From assembly GCA_963849305.1 (NCBI GenBank), contig CAWKGV010000012.1:124001-188000 (forward strand): a stretch of DNA of 64,000 nucleotides, in the 5' to 3' direction. The notes under the pieces are model-generated. The model saw only the letters and a program-made list of their open reading frames with translations, did not search any database and had not been told where the DNA came from. Shown here in pieces: positions 1 through 8,934 of this stretch. Origin of the DNA: CAWKGV01 sp963849305. GTDB taxonomy: Bacteria; Pseudomonadota; Alphaproteobacteria; Acetobacterales; Acetobacteraceae. Every line of letters starts with the position of its first letter. Position 1 is the stretch's first letter. The position numbers and the translations under genes were made by a program.

Positions 1-234
1 GCCCGCCGCATCCTGAAGAAGGAATATCCGAAGAAGGACGTTAGCATCCCGTTCCCCTATGTGACGAACGAGACGGTGAAGGTGGGAGAGACGGTGTTCC
101 CGGACCTCCCGGATAGCTTCTTCGACGACTTCACCGATTCCGGCCCGCACGCCGCGGTGACGCTCTGCAAAGAGGCGGCGCTGGACGGCACGCCTTGCGG
201 GGGCACGCTCACGGTCAACCTGCCGTCCGCATGA
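1..234 (+). CDS. Sugar ABC transporter substrate-binding protein, C-terminal end (partial)
   Basis: This is the last 77 codons of a gene that begins outside the window. It is read in frame 1 to a TGA at 232-234. The encoded tail has no membrane segment and contains two cysteines late in the chain. No diagnostic motif is present in this piece. The call rests on context: it is followed, with an ATGA stop/start overlap, by a sugar-type ABC ATPase and two permeases, the usual gene order of ribose/xylose-type (CUT2) importers. There the binding protein comes first and captures the sugar in the periplasm. The overlap implies translational coupling with the ATPase. Confidence in coding is high; in the exact product it is moderate. 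Confidence 0.65.
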   Translation, partial: ARRILKKEYPKKDVSIPFPYVTNETVKVGETVFPDLPDSFFDDFTDSGPHAAVTLCKEAALDGTPCGGTLTVNLPSA

Positions 235-1748
235 ATCCACCGACGCCGCCGAGCGCCTCGGCCGTCGAGGGCATCCGGCTGTCCCGCTCGTTCGGCGGCG
301 TGCACGCGATCGAGGAGGCCAGCTTCGCCGCCACAAACGGCGAAGTGCACGCGTTGGTCGGCGAGAACGGTGCCGGCAAGAGCACGATGATCAAAGTCCT
401 CGGCGGGCGCATCGCCCCCGATTCGGGGGAGGTGCGGATCAAGGGGCGAACGGTCGCCCTGCGCAGCCCGCATGAGGCGCATGCGCTAGGCATCGGCACC
501 GTGTTCCAGGAATTGATGCTGTTCCCCGCCCTCACGGTCGCCGAGAACCTCATGCTCGGACGCGAGCCGCGCCGGCGCTTCGGCCCGATCAATCGGCGCG
601 GGACCGAGCAGGCGGCGGAGGCGCTGCTCGCGCGCATGGCGATCACGCATATCGACCCGTTGGCACTGATCGAGGATATCTCGCTGGCCCAGCGCCAGAT
701 CGTGGAGATCGTCCGCGCATTGTCCTGGGAACCCGACATCCTGTTCCTCGACGAGCCCACCTCCTCGCTGGTCGAGCGAGAGGTGGAATGGCTGTTCGAG
801 CGCGTTCGCGCGCTTCGGGACGCGGGCGCCGCGGTCGTATTTACCTCCCACCGCTGGCACGAGGTCATCGCGATCGCCGACCGGATCACCGTGTTCCGCA
901 ACGGGCGTGATGTCGGCACCTTCACCGAACTCGATGAGGATGAGGCGGTCACGCTGATGACTGGCCAGCGTCTCGCCGCGAAGTTCCCGCCGCGCCCGGC
1001 GACGATGGCCGAGCCGTTGCTGAGCGTCGAGAGGCTTTCCGGCACGCGACTTCAGGACGTCAGTTTCGTTCTCCGCCGTGGCGAGATCCTCGGAGTGGGG
1101 GGGCTGGCCGGCCAGGGGCATCGGGAGCTGTTCTTCCGGTTGTTCGGCGCCGAACGCCAGAGCGGGGGACGCATCTCGATTGCCGGCCGCCCCGTACGCA
1201 TCAGAAACCCGCGGGAGGCCAAGCGGCGCCGCATCGGTCTCGCGCTGGTGCCCGAGGACCGCAAGACCGAGGGACTGCTGTTGGGGATGAGCGTGCGCGA
1301 CAACCTCACGCTCTCGATCCTCGATCGAGTCTCTCACGCCGGGGTATTGCGCGCGCTATTGGAGCGACGAATGGCGCAAGAGATGGCGCAGCGGTTGGCC
1401 GTGCGCGCCGCCGGCATCGGCAGCCCGGTCGGGGCGCTGTCGGGCGGCAATCAGCAAAAAGTGCTGCTCGGCCGATGGCTGCTCACCGAACCGCGCATTC
1501 TTCTGCTCTATGACGTCACACGCGGGGTCGATGTGGCAACCAAGTTCGAGATTTACCAGCTCGTCGCGCGCCTCGCCGCCGAGGGACGCGCCATCCTGTT
1601 CTATTCGAGCGACGCCGAGGAATTGGCCCAGCTTTGCCACCGCGTGCTGGTGATGCGCGAGGGTCGCATCGCCTCCGAACTCACCCCGCCCGGCATCAGC
1701 GCCGAACAGATCGTCTCCGCGGCAGTCCATGAGCGCGTCCCAGCCTAA
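231..1748 (+). CDS. Sugar ABC transporter ATP-binding protein (two NBDs, RbsA/XylG/MglA type)
   Basis: A 505-residue protein with two tandem nucleotide-binding domains, the standard size for CUT2 sugar importers. Domain 1 has a clear Walker A (GENGAGKST, residues 44-52) and a Walker B ending in LFLDEPTSSL. Its signature is degenerate (SLAQRQIVEI). Domain 2 has the usual degenerate Walker A (GGLAGQGHREL) and a strong signature (LSGGNQQKVLLGRW). Its Walker B region reads LLLYDVTRGVD where LDEPTRGVD is usual. The start at 231 was chosen over an upstream ATG at 195 because it gives the ATGA overlap with the preceding gene and the expected N-terminus. It powers the import of a sugar or polyol through the two permeases that follow. 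The substrate cannot be told from sequence. Confidence 0.93.
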   Translation: MNPPTPPSASAVEGIRLSRSFGGVHAIEEASFAATNGEVHALVGENGAGKSTMIKVLGGRIAPDSGEVRIKGRTVALRSPHEAHALGIGTVFQELMLFPALTVAENLMLGREPRRRFGPINRRGTEQAAEALLARMAITHIDPLALIEDISLAQRQIVEIVRALSWEPDILFLDEPTSSLVEREVEWLFERVRALRDAGAAVVFTSHRWHEVIAIADRITVFRNGRDVGTFTELDEDEAVTLMTGQRLAAKFPPRPATMAEPLLSVERLSGTRLQDVSFVLRRGEILGVGGLAGQGHRELFFRLFGAERQSGGRISIAGRPVRIRNPREAKRRRIGLALVPEDRKTEGLLLGMSVRDNLTLSILDRVSHAGVLRALLERRMAQEMAQRLAVRAAGIGSPVGALSGGNQQKVLLGRWLLTEPRILLLYDVTRGVDVATKFEIYQLVARLAAEGRAILFYSSDAEELAQLCHRVLVMREGRIASELTPPGISAEQIVSAAVHERVPA

Positions 1749-2727
1749 GGCATTGTCAGCCCGCCGGCCGCGCTGGGCGCACCGGCTGGCGCAAAACATC
1801 GGCCTGGAACTGTCGGCGGCGATCCTCGCCGCCTGCATCATCGCGTACTGCGTCGTTTTCTATGCTCAGCAGCAACGCTTTCCCGGTGGGTTTGAGGTCA
1901 CTTCGACGATCAACAACACCTTGCCGTTGGTGCTCGCCGGGCTCGCTCAGACGCTGGTGGTGCTGACGCGCGGCATCGATCTCTCGGTCGGCGGCATCAT
2001 GGATCTCGCCAATTCCACCGGCGCGATCACGCTAGGGCCGAGCGTCGGCAGCATGATCGGCTGGTCGATCGTCATCCTGCTGATCGGCGCCGGGTGCGGG
2101 CTGGTCAATGGCCTGCTGGTCGGATACGGCCGATTGCAACCGATCCTGGTGACGCTGGCGACCCTGTCCATCTATCAGGGCCTGGCGATCCGCGTGCTCC
2201 CGCAGCCGGGCGGGCAGGTGCCGCAGGGCTACACGGACGTGCTCGCCAATCCGAACGGGCCGTGGTCGCTGATCTATGTCGGTGCCTTCGCACTGGCCTG
2301 GATGTGGTTTCGGCGTACCCGCCTGGGTGTCGCGATCTACGCCGTCGGGAACGATCCGCTCGCGGCGACGGCGAACGGCATCGCCACGCGCCGCTCGATC
2401 ATCCTCGCCTATGTGCTGGCCGGCGTGCTCTCGGCCGCCGCCGGCCTATTTCTCGTCGCCAGCGCGACCGCGGGCGATGCCACGACCGGCAACGGCTTCG
2501 TGTTGACCTCGATCGTCGCGGTGGTGCTGGGCGGGATCAGCCTGTTCGGCGGGCGCGGCAGCGGGGTCGGTGCCATCATGGGCGCCTTCATCATCAACAT
2601 GATCGTCAACATCCTGTTCTTTTCCCATATCGATCCGCTCTATCAGGCGTTCTACGAGGGCTTGCTCCTGGTGATCGCGGTCCTGGCGGCGAACGGCATC
2701 GGGCTCCTGGTGCGGAGGCGCGGCTGA
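1729..2727 (+). CDS. Sugar ABC transporter permease (first)
   Basis: A 332-residue polytopic membrane protein of the BPD_transp_2 family. It has many hydrophobic segments and the family motif around LTRGIDLSVGGIMDLAN near residue 80. It carries the conserved Gly-rich cytoplasmic loop (LGGISLFGGRGSGVGAIMGA), where the ATPase docks. The start codon lies inside the 3' end of the ATPase gene (20-base overlap), consistent with one operon and coupled translation. It forms half of the transmembrane pore, with the second permease supplying the other half. As the second permease is frameshifted, this importer may be inactive unless that shift is a sequencing error. Confidence 0.92.
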   Translation: MSASQPKALSARRPRWAHRLAQNIGLELSAAILAACIIAYCVVFYAQQQRFPGGFEVTSTINNTLPLVLAGLAQTLVVLTRGIDLSVGGIMDLANSTGAITLGPSVGSMIGWSIVILLIGAGCGLVNGLLVGYGRLQPILVTLATLSIYQGLAIRVLPQPGGQVPQGYTDVLANPNGPWSLIYVGAFALAWMWFRRTRLGVAIYAVGNDPLAATANGIATRRSIILAYVLAGVLSAAAGLFLVASATAGDATTGNGFVLTSIVAVVLGGISLFGGRGSGVGAIMGAFIINMIVNILFFSHIDPLYQAFYEGLLLVIAVLAANGIGLLVRRRG

Positions 2728-3694
2728 TGGCGGCTCGCACCCGCACGCTGCTGTCACGCGAGCAATGGCGAGCAGTTTACGCGTTCTGCGCCGCCATCCT
2801 GCTGTTCGTGGTGGGTCAGATCGTGCGGCCCGGCTTCGCCAGCAGCAACGGCATCGTCTCTGTCCTCGTAGTCGCGTCCTTCGTGGGCTTCGTCGCGGCC
2901 GGACAGTGCTTTGTCATATTGATCGGAGGCATCGACCTCTCCGTTCCCTGGGTGCTGAACGCCGCGGCGATCATGCTCGTCACCACGACTGGCGGCAGCG
3001 ATGCCCGGCTCTTGCCGGGGCTCGTCGCAACGCTCGCCATGGGAGCCTTCATCGGCGCGCTGAACGGCATCGGGGTGGCGCTGTTCAACGTCCCGGCAGT
3101 GGTGATGACGCTGGCGATGAACGGGGTCATGGAGGGGCTGACGCTCGGGCTCACCGGCGGAATGACCTGCGGGGCGTGCGCCTCCTATGCCCCGCCGCTG
3201 GTCCAGGACGCAGTGCACGGCCGGCTGCTCGGGGTACCGGCCGTGCTCTATGTCTGGCTCGTTATCATTCTGCTGGTCTCGTTCGCGCTCGCACGCACGA
3301 CGTTTGGGCGGAGCACCTACGCGGTCGGCAACAGCGTCCGGGTGAGCTACCTGGCCGGGGTTCCCGTCGGCGCCGTGACAGTGAGTCTCTACGCACTGAG
3401 CGGGCTGTTCGCGGCGGTTGCTGGGATCATGCTGGCTGGCTTCGGCGGCCAAGCCTCGCTCGGCATGGGCGACCCTACCTGTTCCAGTCGATCGCCGCGG
3501 TGGTGATCGGCGGCGTGTACATTTTGGGCGGACGCGGCAGCTACGTGGGCGCGGTGGCCGGCTCGATCGTGCTGGTGACCTTGGTCAGCGTGCTGCTCGC
3601 GATGAACATGCCGGACTACGGCCGCAGCATCGTGTATGGCCTGATCATCCTCGTTCTTTTGCTGCTTTATGGTCGGGAAGAGGAGGAACGCTGA
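2727..3694 (+). pseudogene. Sugar ABC transporter permease (second), frameshifted
   Basis: The ATG at 2727 overlaps the stop of the first permease (TGATG). The reading frame gives a normal BPD_transp_2 permease with VILIGGIDLSVPWVLN near residue 70, running to LGMGDP. It then goes out of frame and stops at 3504-3506. From about 3474 the next frame continues the family sequence exactly where expected (YLFQSIAAVVIGGVYILGGRGSYVGA) to a stop at 3692-3694. One missing base in GACCCTACC would explain the break: a GACCCTTACC original would read straight through. The rejoined protein is about 322 residues, the family norm. The single clean indel could be a recent mutation or a sequence error. The 3' part otherwise shows no decay. 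Confidence 0.88.
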
Positions 3695-3767
3695 TCCCGT
3701 TCCTTCACAGTCGGTGCAGGGCGCGGGTGAATGGGGGCTTTCTTGGCTCAGAGCGCCTCGCCGACTA

Positions 3768-4033
3768 GGGCGTGTACCCATTGCGCCGCTCACGGCAGCT
3801 CTGATTCAAGCTTCCGGAGGAGGGCTTGGATCATGGCGGAACTCTTCTGGCTCAGCGACGAACAATGGGCGGCGATCAGGCCGCTGCTGCCGCATTGGCG
3901 CGGCAAACCGCGGCCTGTCGCCTCGTCGCGGGGAAAAGCCAACGCTGCAAGGCGCGTCATGCACGGGCGAGCTGGCCATAACGATAGTCAAACGGCCGGC
4001 ACCCCGTCCGAAGCCAATGAAACGGCGACTTGA
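3768..4033 (+). mobile_element. IS5-family element remnant (5' end of transposase)
   Basis: From an ATG at 3834 the encoded protein begins MAELFWLSDEQWAAIRPLLP, the well-known N-terminus of IS5/IS427-group transposases. The similarity ends after about 28 residues and the frame runs into unrelated sequence, with a stop at 4033. About 60 bases upstream, GGGCGTGTACCC at 3768-3779 directly after a TA looks like a left terminal repeat of this group, whose target duplication is TA. No DDE catalytic domain remains and no right end is visible, so this is a dead stub. I cannot identify the sequence after about 3920. Confidence 0.6.
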
Positions 4034-4173
4034 GGAGCCAGCGATCGGCCCAAGCAATCCAGGGTCGGGTCGATCGAGCGGCGGGCGGTTCTCGACCATT
4101 TCCTGGGTGTGACCGTAATTAAGACTATGATCAGGAGGGTTTGCGAATTAGGGAAGGAAAGGACCGTGGATAG

Positions 4174-4470
4174 TTGTTCGACCTGATCCAGGTGCCGCCG
4201 GCCCGGTACGAACTGCATTACGGCTCCCGAAACGTGTGCTGCTTCGTCGATCGGCCGGAGGGTGTGGATGCCAAGCTGGCCGCCGCCGTGGGGCGTCGGC
4301 CGAACGGGGTGGCGCTGATCTGCGGCGAGCGGTCGCTCGCCGATCGCGACCTCGACCGGCTGGTCGGGCAAAGGGCGGCCGGGCTGGCGGCGCGCGGCGT
4401 GGGCGACCGCATAGGGCTGATGCTCGACAACAGCATCGAGTTCCCCGCGCTGCTGTTCGCAGTGGCCCAC
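4174..4470 (+). pseudogene. AMP-forming acyl-CoA synthetase/ligase, N-terminal fragment
   Basis: About 100 codons read as the beginning of an AMP-dependent synthetase: GERSLADRDLDRLVGQ, AAGLAARGVGDRIGLML, then DNSIEFPALLFAVA, matching the family's first 70 to 100 residues. The ATP/AMP-binding P-loop and the adenylate motifs that should follow are missing, because the frame passes straight into IS481-like sequence from about 4467. Such enzymes activate fatty or aromatic acids to CoA esters. This copy cannot. The TTG at 4174 is a possible start only; the true 5' end is uncertain. Confidence 0.6.
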
Positions 4471-4763
4471 ACAGTGGGCAACACCGGCAGCGCGCCCGAC
4501 CGGCGTGTCGCCAGTGTGGGCCATGCCGCCTCGGGCGGGGCTTAAAATGGTGTTGCGAGCACATCAACCCCGTGCCGGAGAGCCACATGACCACGCAGCA
4601 GAAGATAGCACGTCGCAAGCTCACCTGCCTCGAACTCACGGCCGACCTCGGGCCTGCAAATCGCGGCTTACAGCCACAGCAGTTCTATGAGAGCCGCCGC
4701 AACTTCCAGATCCCCGCCATGATGGCGATGTCAAGCGGCATCGTCTTGAGAAAGCGTACTTGA
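4467..4763 (+). mobile_element. IS481-like element remnant (left end plus transposase start)
   Basis: From the ATG at 4587 the protein starts MTTQQKIARRKLTCLELT and soon reads QQFYESRRNFQ, which matches the N-terminal helix-turn-helix of IS481-type transposases (typical YSRQQFYEIRRNFQ). The middle of the helix-turn-helix is deleted and the frame stops at 4763, so no catalytic domain remains. The roughly 120 bases upstream of the ATG are nearly repeated, inverted, at 13905-14045, up to and including the ATGAC. That upstream block is therefore probably part of the element's left end. Confidence 0.6.
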
Positions 4764-4867
4764 TGGCGGCCTGCAGCACTCGAAACGTCCTCGTTTCGTC
4801 GGATTCTATGAATTGACGGCTTGGTCCCAAAATCATGAATGTACTTAGCCAATTAACTTCGGCTGAG
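4764..4867. other. Intergenic debris left of the IS66 element
   Basis: About 100 bases of lower GC content, continuous with 6560-6602 once the IS66 element is removed. I see no gene in it. Its last eight bases, CGGCTGAG at 4860-4867, are the left copy of the IS66 target duplication. Confidence 0.5.
4860..4867. repeat. IS66 target-site duplication (left copy; right copy 6552-6559)
   Basis: CGGCTGAG is present on both sides of the IS66 element. Eight-base duplications are typical for this family. Confidence 0.9.
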
Positions 4868-6551
4868 GTAACCGGGGCAAAATCCCGGGCGGGCCGGGTC
4901 AGGCGGGCTGGCCGCGGCAACGGATGAGGTCTGGGAGGGGGGGCACGGCGGGATTCTCGGCGATGGCAAGCCTGGCACCGAGATAGTCCCAGAAGGCGAT
5001 GCCGAGCTTGGCGCAGGTGTGCATCAAACCGAGGAAGGCGTCACGGCAGTCTCGTCCGGTGTCGCTGTGGGTGCCACCGCTGATCTTGCGCTTGGTGACG
5101 TAGCATCGGATGTCGCGCTCCGAGCCGTTGGTATGCAGCGGGATCTCCGGGCGGTCGAGCACCATCAGGAGCTCGGGCTTGTTGGCGTGCAGCCGTTCGA
5201 GCAGGCGATCAAGCGTGGCGAAGCCGGTGCGGCGGCGGAAGATGCGATCGAAACGTGCGCGCAATTCGCTGCGGCGCCGCGCGGTCGGCCCGGCGCGATA
5301 CGCCTTGAGATCGGCATAGAACCACCAGATCAGCGCGCGGACTCGATCCTGGGCGGCCCGGTGCGGGCCGGTGAAGGTGTCGAGCTTATGCACCAGCCGC
5401 TCCGCATGCACCCAGCACAGTGCATGCCGGCCGACGGCGAACTGGCCGGCATCATCGCTGAGGACCACCGTCTGGCGCAGGAACCTGTGCGCCGTGACGG
5501 CTCCCCACAGTGCGCCCTCGCTGGCGATCTGCACCGGATCGGGCGTGACCGTGAGCGCGGTTATGCCAAGATGCCGCAGATGCGCCTGCCAGGCTGCGTG
5601 GTCGGCGAAGTGCCGCTCGGGCTGCGCCGCCAGCTGGCGAATAACCGGCACGGCGAGAGCGCGTTCGCGCATGTAGGCCAGCGCCGCGTCGTTGATCATG
5701 TAATCGGCGTGCCCGGCGCGCAGCAGGTCGAGAAAGTTGAGCCGGCTCTTGCTCGCTCGCGTGCCGAACCAGGTGAAGTCATCGTTGCCGATCTGCGTGC
5801 AGAAGCCATTGGCGCCTTGATGACGCGCCCCGGTGTCGTCCACCGACACCCAGCGAGCGGTCTGCAGCCCCGCCCGCAGTACGTCGAGGCTTTCGGCGAG
5901 AAAGCTCCCCTGGCGGGCGATCAGCAGACGCATCACCTGCCGTTTGGAGATGCTGATGCCGATCGCTCGCAGTTGTGCGGTCAGCCGCTCCACCGTGACC
6001 TGCCCCTGGTGGTGCAGTAGCAGCACGAAGCGCCGCAATTCAGGTCCGAAATGGCCGCTGATGCCGGCGGGCAAGGGTGCAAGCACCGTCCGTCCATCCG
6101 GCGTCACCCAGCGCTCGCGGCGGTAGCGGATCACCTGGGCGCGCAGCACCAGGTCCTGCACCACGTAGGTCTCGTGGCCCTTGAACCGCGATCCCGCCGG
6201 CACCGCCACCTCGAGGACGCGATCCTCGACGCTGACCCGCGGCACAGACTTGCCGCGACCCCGACGCTTGCCGCGACCCGGAGGCTTCGGCGTGGCCCCC
6301 TCCTCCATGCCGCTCGGCCTGATCTGCGGCCGGCCCGTCAGCCCCTTCAGTCGCGCGATCTCTTCGCGCTGTTCCGATACCACCCGCTTCAGCTCGGCCA
6401 CTTCCCCGAACAGACGCACCACCAGAGCTTCCAGCTCGGCGCGCGGTAGGTCAGACACATCAACCGGGGCCACCACGCCCAGGTTAAATCAGAGCGCTCC
6501 GCGTCGGAGGAATCGAAAAATGCGGGGCGCCCGCGATTTTGCCCCGGTTAC
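4868..6551 (-). mobile_element. Complete IS66-family element (single transposase, ISBst12-like)
   Basis: The element is delimited exactly. The left end begins GTAACCGGGGCAAAATCC, and the inverted right end reads GTAACCGGGGCAAAATCG before 6551. The 24-base terminal repeats differ at one base. The 8-bp direct repeat CGGCTGAG occurs at 4860-4867 and 6552-6559, the target duplication size typical of IS66. At 1684 bp with one gene and no tnpA/tnpB accessory genes, it fits the ISBst12 subgroup. The near-perfect ends and duplication suggest a recent insertion. Confidence 0.93.
4899..6476 (-). CDS. IS66-family transposase (TnpC-type)
   Basis: An uninterrupted 525-residue transposase. The N-terminus has a leucine-rich coiled-coil stretch (residues 10-45, ELEALVVRLFGEVAELKRVV), then a basic Pro/Gly/Arg linker (62-78). 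A zinc-finger-like cysteine region, common in longer IS66 proteins, is not obvious. The catalytic DDE core is intact: VSVDDTGARHQ with Asp 213/214, LSDDAGQF with Asp 341/342, and NGSERDIR with Glu 453. It cuts and joins the element's ends. No accessory IS66 genes sit with it, as expected for ISBst12-like elements. The gene fills almost the whole element and appears functional. Confidence 0.95.
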   Translation of the reverse strand: MVAPVDVSDLPRAELEALVVRLFGEVAELKRVVSEQREEIARLKGLTGRPQIRPSGMEEGATPKPPGRGKRRGRGKSVPRVSVEDRVLEVAVPAGSRFKGHETYVVQDLVLRAQVIRYRRERWVTPDGRTVLAPLPAGISGHFGPELRRFVLLLHHQGQVTVERLTAQLRAIGISISKRQVMRLLIARQGSFLAESLDVLRAGLQTARWVSVDDTGARHQGANGFCTQIGNDDFTWFGTRASKSRLNFLDLLRAGHADYMINDAALAYMRERALAVPVIRQLAAQPERHFADHAAWQAHLRHLGITALTVTPDPVQIASEGALWGAVTAHRFLRQTVVLSDDAGQFAVGRHALCWVHAERLVHKLDTFTGPHRAAQDRVRALIWWFYADLKAYRAGPTARRRSELRARFDRIFRRRTGFATLDRLLERLHANKPELLMVLDRPEIPLHTNGSERDIRCYVTKRKISGGTHSDTGRDCRDAFLGLMHTCAKLGIAFWDYLGARLAIAENPAVPPLPDLIRCRGQPA

Positions 6552-6602
6552 CGGCTGAGGTCACTCGATATAACCCAAAACAGCAATATAAACTATCGCA
6601 CA

Positions 6603-6911
6603 ATGCGGTTGATTCCGGAAGGCACGACAGAGAAGATCAGCCGATCATCGGCGACCAATATTGCCGGATTCGTGCTTGATGAATCCAATCATCAGCTCGA
6701 ATTTGTCCGTCTTTGCCAAACCAGGCCGCTGTTTGGAGTTCTTTTTATTTCAAAAGCAGATCGCGTCCTTATGGTGGTCTCTCAACCCAGCTGTCCAAGG
6801 TTACTTTGGTTCGTCGAAGATGACGCACATCTTATCTCAGATGAGCTAGCTTCAGATGCAAAGGCGGCCGAGCTCTCCAACTTAATCACTTTGTCCCTCC
6901 ATAAGGAATGA
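6603..6911 (+). CDS. Small hypothetical protein upstream of the caspase gene
   Basis: A 102-residue protein I do not recognise. It has no signal peptide and no clear membrane span. The middle contains a strand-rich stretch (FGVLFISKADRVLMVVS, residues 44-60) and the C-terminal third is acidic and probably helical. Its stop overlaps the start of the caspase-like gene as ATGA, so the two are very likely translated together. Base composition is clearly less GC-rich than the surrounding chromosome, as in the two following genes. This suggests the whole cassette was acquired. A regulator or partner of the protease is possible, but nothing in the sequence proves it. Confidence 0.6.
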   Translation: MRLIPEGTTEKISRSSATNIAGFVLDESNHQLEFVRLCQTRPLFGVLFISKADRVLMVVSQPSCPRLLWFVEDDAHLISDELASDAKAAELSNLITLSLHKE

Positions 6912-7735
6912 CGATGCGGATCAGCGCATCGCACAATAAGGTAGTATTAAAAGTAATAGCGCTGCTGCTTGTTGTATGGATTGCACCAGTCCCGGCCGTA
7001 CATGCGACCCGGCTCTATGCGATCGTTATGGCCAATACTCTTGACCCTGATGCGGGAACCGCAATAACAAAGGGTCGGGATATAGCCGATAGGTGGGTAG
7101 GCGCAATTTCCAGAGCACTTCAAAGAAGGCAGATTCCCACCACGTACTGGCGACTGGACGGTCAGAATTTCACGACCGAGGATATCAGAGATGTTGTGAA
7201 CAACCAATTAAATCAAGTTCAGAGTGACGATATCATTTTCTTCTACTACGTCGGACATGGCGCAAATAATGTCGGGACTCCGTATCCGGAACTGTCAATT
7301 CCTAACAGGAACGGTGGAGGGCCTGGTCTGTCCTTCGGGAGAATAGTTGATGTACTGAATGCTAAAGGTGCACAGCTAACTTTCACGATGGCCGAAGCGT
7401 GTAACAGCTTCCCACAATTTTCCCTGCCTACCCCGCCACCGCCAGCGCAAGCCTTGGACGTGACGAGAGCGATTGTGGAACTCTTTGCCCAAACAAAGGG
7501 CTCTATAACGATAACCACGGCATCGCCTGGACAACATGCTCACGCCAGTGATGTTATGGGGGGGATCTTCTCTACAGAGTTCTTTAGAGCTCTACGGCGC
7601 GAGCTTGACGACGCTGTGGCGAACAATCGCCAAGCCCAATGGGCGAATGTGCTGAATTCGGTTAATACGTCACAATGGATAGGCGGAGAAGAGCAAACGC
7701 CTCAAATCTGGGTAGATGGCCGACGATGGCCCTGA
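6908..7735 (+). CDS. Secreted caspase-like protease (peptidase C14 / metacaspase type)
   Basis: A 275-residue protein with an N-terminal signal peptide (hydrophobic residues 12-28, likely cut after AVHA near 33). The caspase fold follows: strand RLYAIVMAN (35-43), then DDIIFFYYVGHGAN with the catalytic His 117, then LTFTMAEACNSF with the catalytic Cys 165. The residue before the cysteine pair is Glu (EAC), where bacterial caspases usually have Asp (DAC). A proline-rich loop (173-179) follows. The export signal predicts a periplasmic or secreted enzyme, unlike cytoplasmic caspases of immune systems. It is ATGA-coupled to the gene before it and followed after 65 bases by a secreted ClpP-like protein. 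A second in-frame ATG lies two codons in. Substrate and role are unknown. Confidence 0.82.
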   Translation: MTMRISASHNKVVLKVIALLLVVWIAPVPAVHATRLYAIVMANTLDPDAGTAITKGRDIADRWVGAISRALQRRQIPTTYWRLDGQNFTTEDIRDVVNNQLNQVQSDDIIFFYYVGHGANNVGTPYPELSIPNRNGGGPGLSFGRIVDVLNAKGAQLTFTMAEACNSFPQFSLPTPPPPAQALDVTRAIVELFAQTKGSITITTASPGQHAHASDVMGGIFSTEFFRALRRELDDAVANNRQAQWANVLNSVNTSQWIGGEEQTPQIWVDGRRWP

Positions 7736-7800
7736 AGCAGAAGAGTTTGGTCAAGTGCCGGGACAACAAAGAAGCAGAAGAGCAGCAAGGGAGCACGGGA

Positions 7801-8934
7801 ATGGCATTCCGAACGAAAGTTTCCGCCGCTTTGATTGCGGGCGCGCTGGTGGCTAATCATCCAGAATGCGCGATGTCTCAGCAGCTTCCGCAGATTAATA
7901 CGTGGCAGATTGGGAACTGGCACGGCGGTCTGCTCGATGACAGAGATGGCTTTTTTGACAAATGTATAACCTATGTCAGCTTTCAAGCTGGCCCTACCTT
8001 ATCGGTCTCGATCAACTCAAGAGCTGATATACAAATTCGCTTTACCGACGATGACTGGACACTTACTCCCGGAGCGGATTACCGAGTGCAGTTGAGTGTG
8101 GATGGCAACGTGGTTGTGCCTTGGCGAGGCGCTCAGGCCACCCGTCCAGCTCAGCTCATGATTGTCACTTACCTAGATTACCGCCTAATCTCAGCCTTGA
8201 GGCGAGGCCGAGATCTCGAGATCGCATCGAGTTATGTCCCGGCAGACGGGTTACGACTATCGTTGGTTAACTCTTCGGCCGCGTTAAATAGAATGGCTCA
8301 ATGCATACCGGCGGCGGTTCCTCGGCAGAGTGCCGCCGCCACTCCGCCTCGTGAGTACAAGCAAGTTCCTACACGACCGGACACCGATATCCATGACCTC
8401 GAAAAGTTCACTGACACGGCATCTGGAAATGAGTTCCACTCGGTAAGTGGGTCGGAAGGGATGTCCCAGATGGGAAATTTAGGAAGACACGCTACATTCC
8501 TTGTAGGTTGTTCAGCTGCGCTTTTTGGGTGTCTGACTTTTTCGCCAGATGACGACGCCAAAGCGGCGGCGATTTGTACCCTGACCGGTCCATCAGGGCG
8601 CGAATTTATCGTGGTGAGTGGAGAGCTGAAGAGCGGCGATGAGACGATCTTTTCGAACGTAGCCGAAGGCTTAGACGCAATAAGTGCTGTCATCTTTAAT
8701 AGCCCGGGGGGGACTTTTTCGGTTGGTCTGGCGATCGGGCGATCCGTTCGAAGTTATCATTTAGCGACAATCGTGACATCCGGGCACACTTGCGCCTCCT
8801 CTTGCGCGCTAGCTTGGCTTGGTGGAGGTCGGCTATTTATACAACAAGGCGCCAAGGTGGGATTTCATGCCGCTTACAAAGTGGACGACGCCGGCACCGC
8901 CCAGGTAGATGGCCCTAGCCCGGATTATTCATGA
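7801..8934 (+). pseudogene. Secreted ClpP/crotonase-like protein (COG3904 type), 5' part, split by IS1380
   Basis: The ATG at 7801 is preceded by AAGGGAG at a sensible distance. It begins a signal peptide (residues 1-27, ending near CAMSQQ), so I prefer it to earlier in-frame starts that lie inside or just after the caspase gene. Residues 30-220 are an unassigned periplasmic region. From about 290 the protein matches COG3904, a ClpP-like family: FNSPGGTFSVGLAIGR, then TCASSCALAWLGG (Ser 333/334 as likely nucleophile) and VGFHAAY (His 356). The native sequence ends at 8918, where an IS1380 element enters. The remaining five codons to 8934 are IS sequence. The lost C-terminus lies at 13240-13443. 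Confidence 0.8.

Noticed and set aside
3988..4524. A 178-codon minus-strand frame over the AMP-ligase fragment
   Set aside because: The plus strand carries the recognisable ligase motifs; the minus frame is antisense and spans the joins of several fragments.
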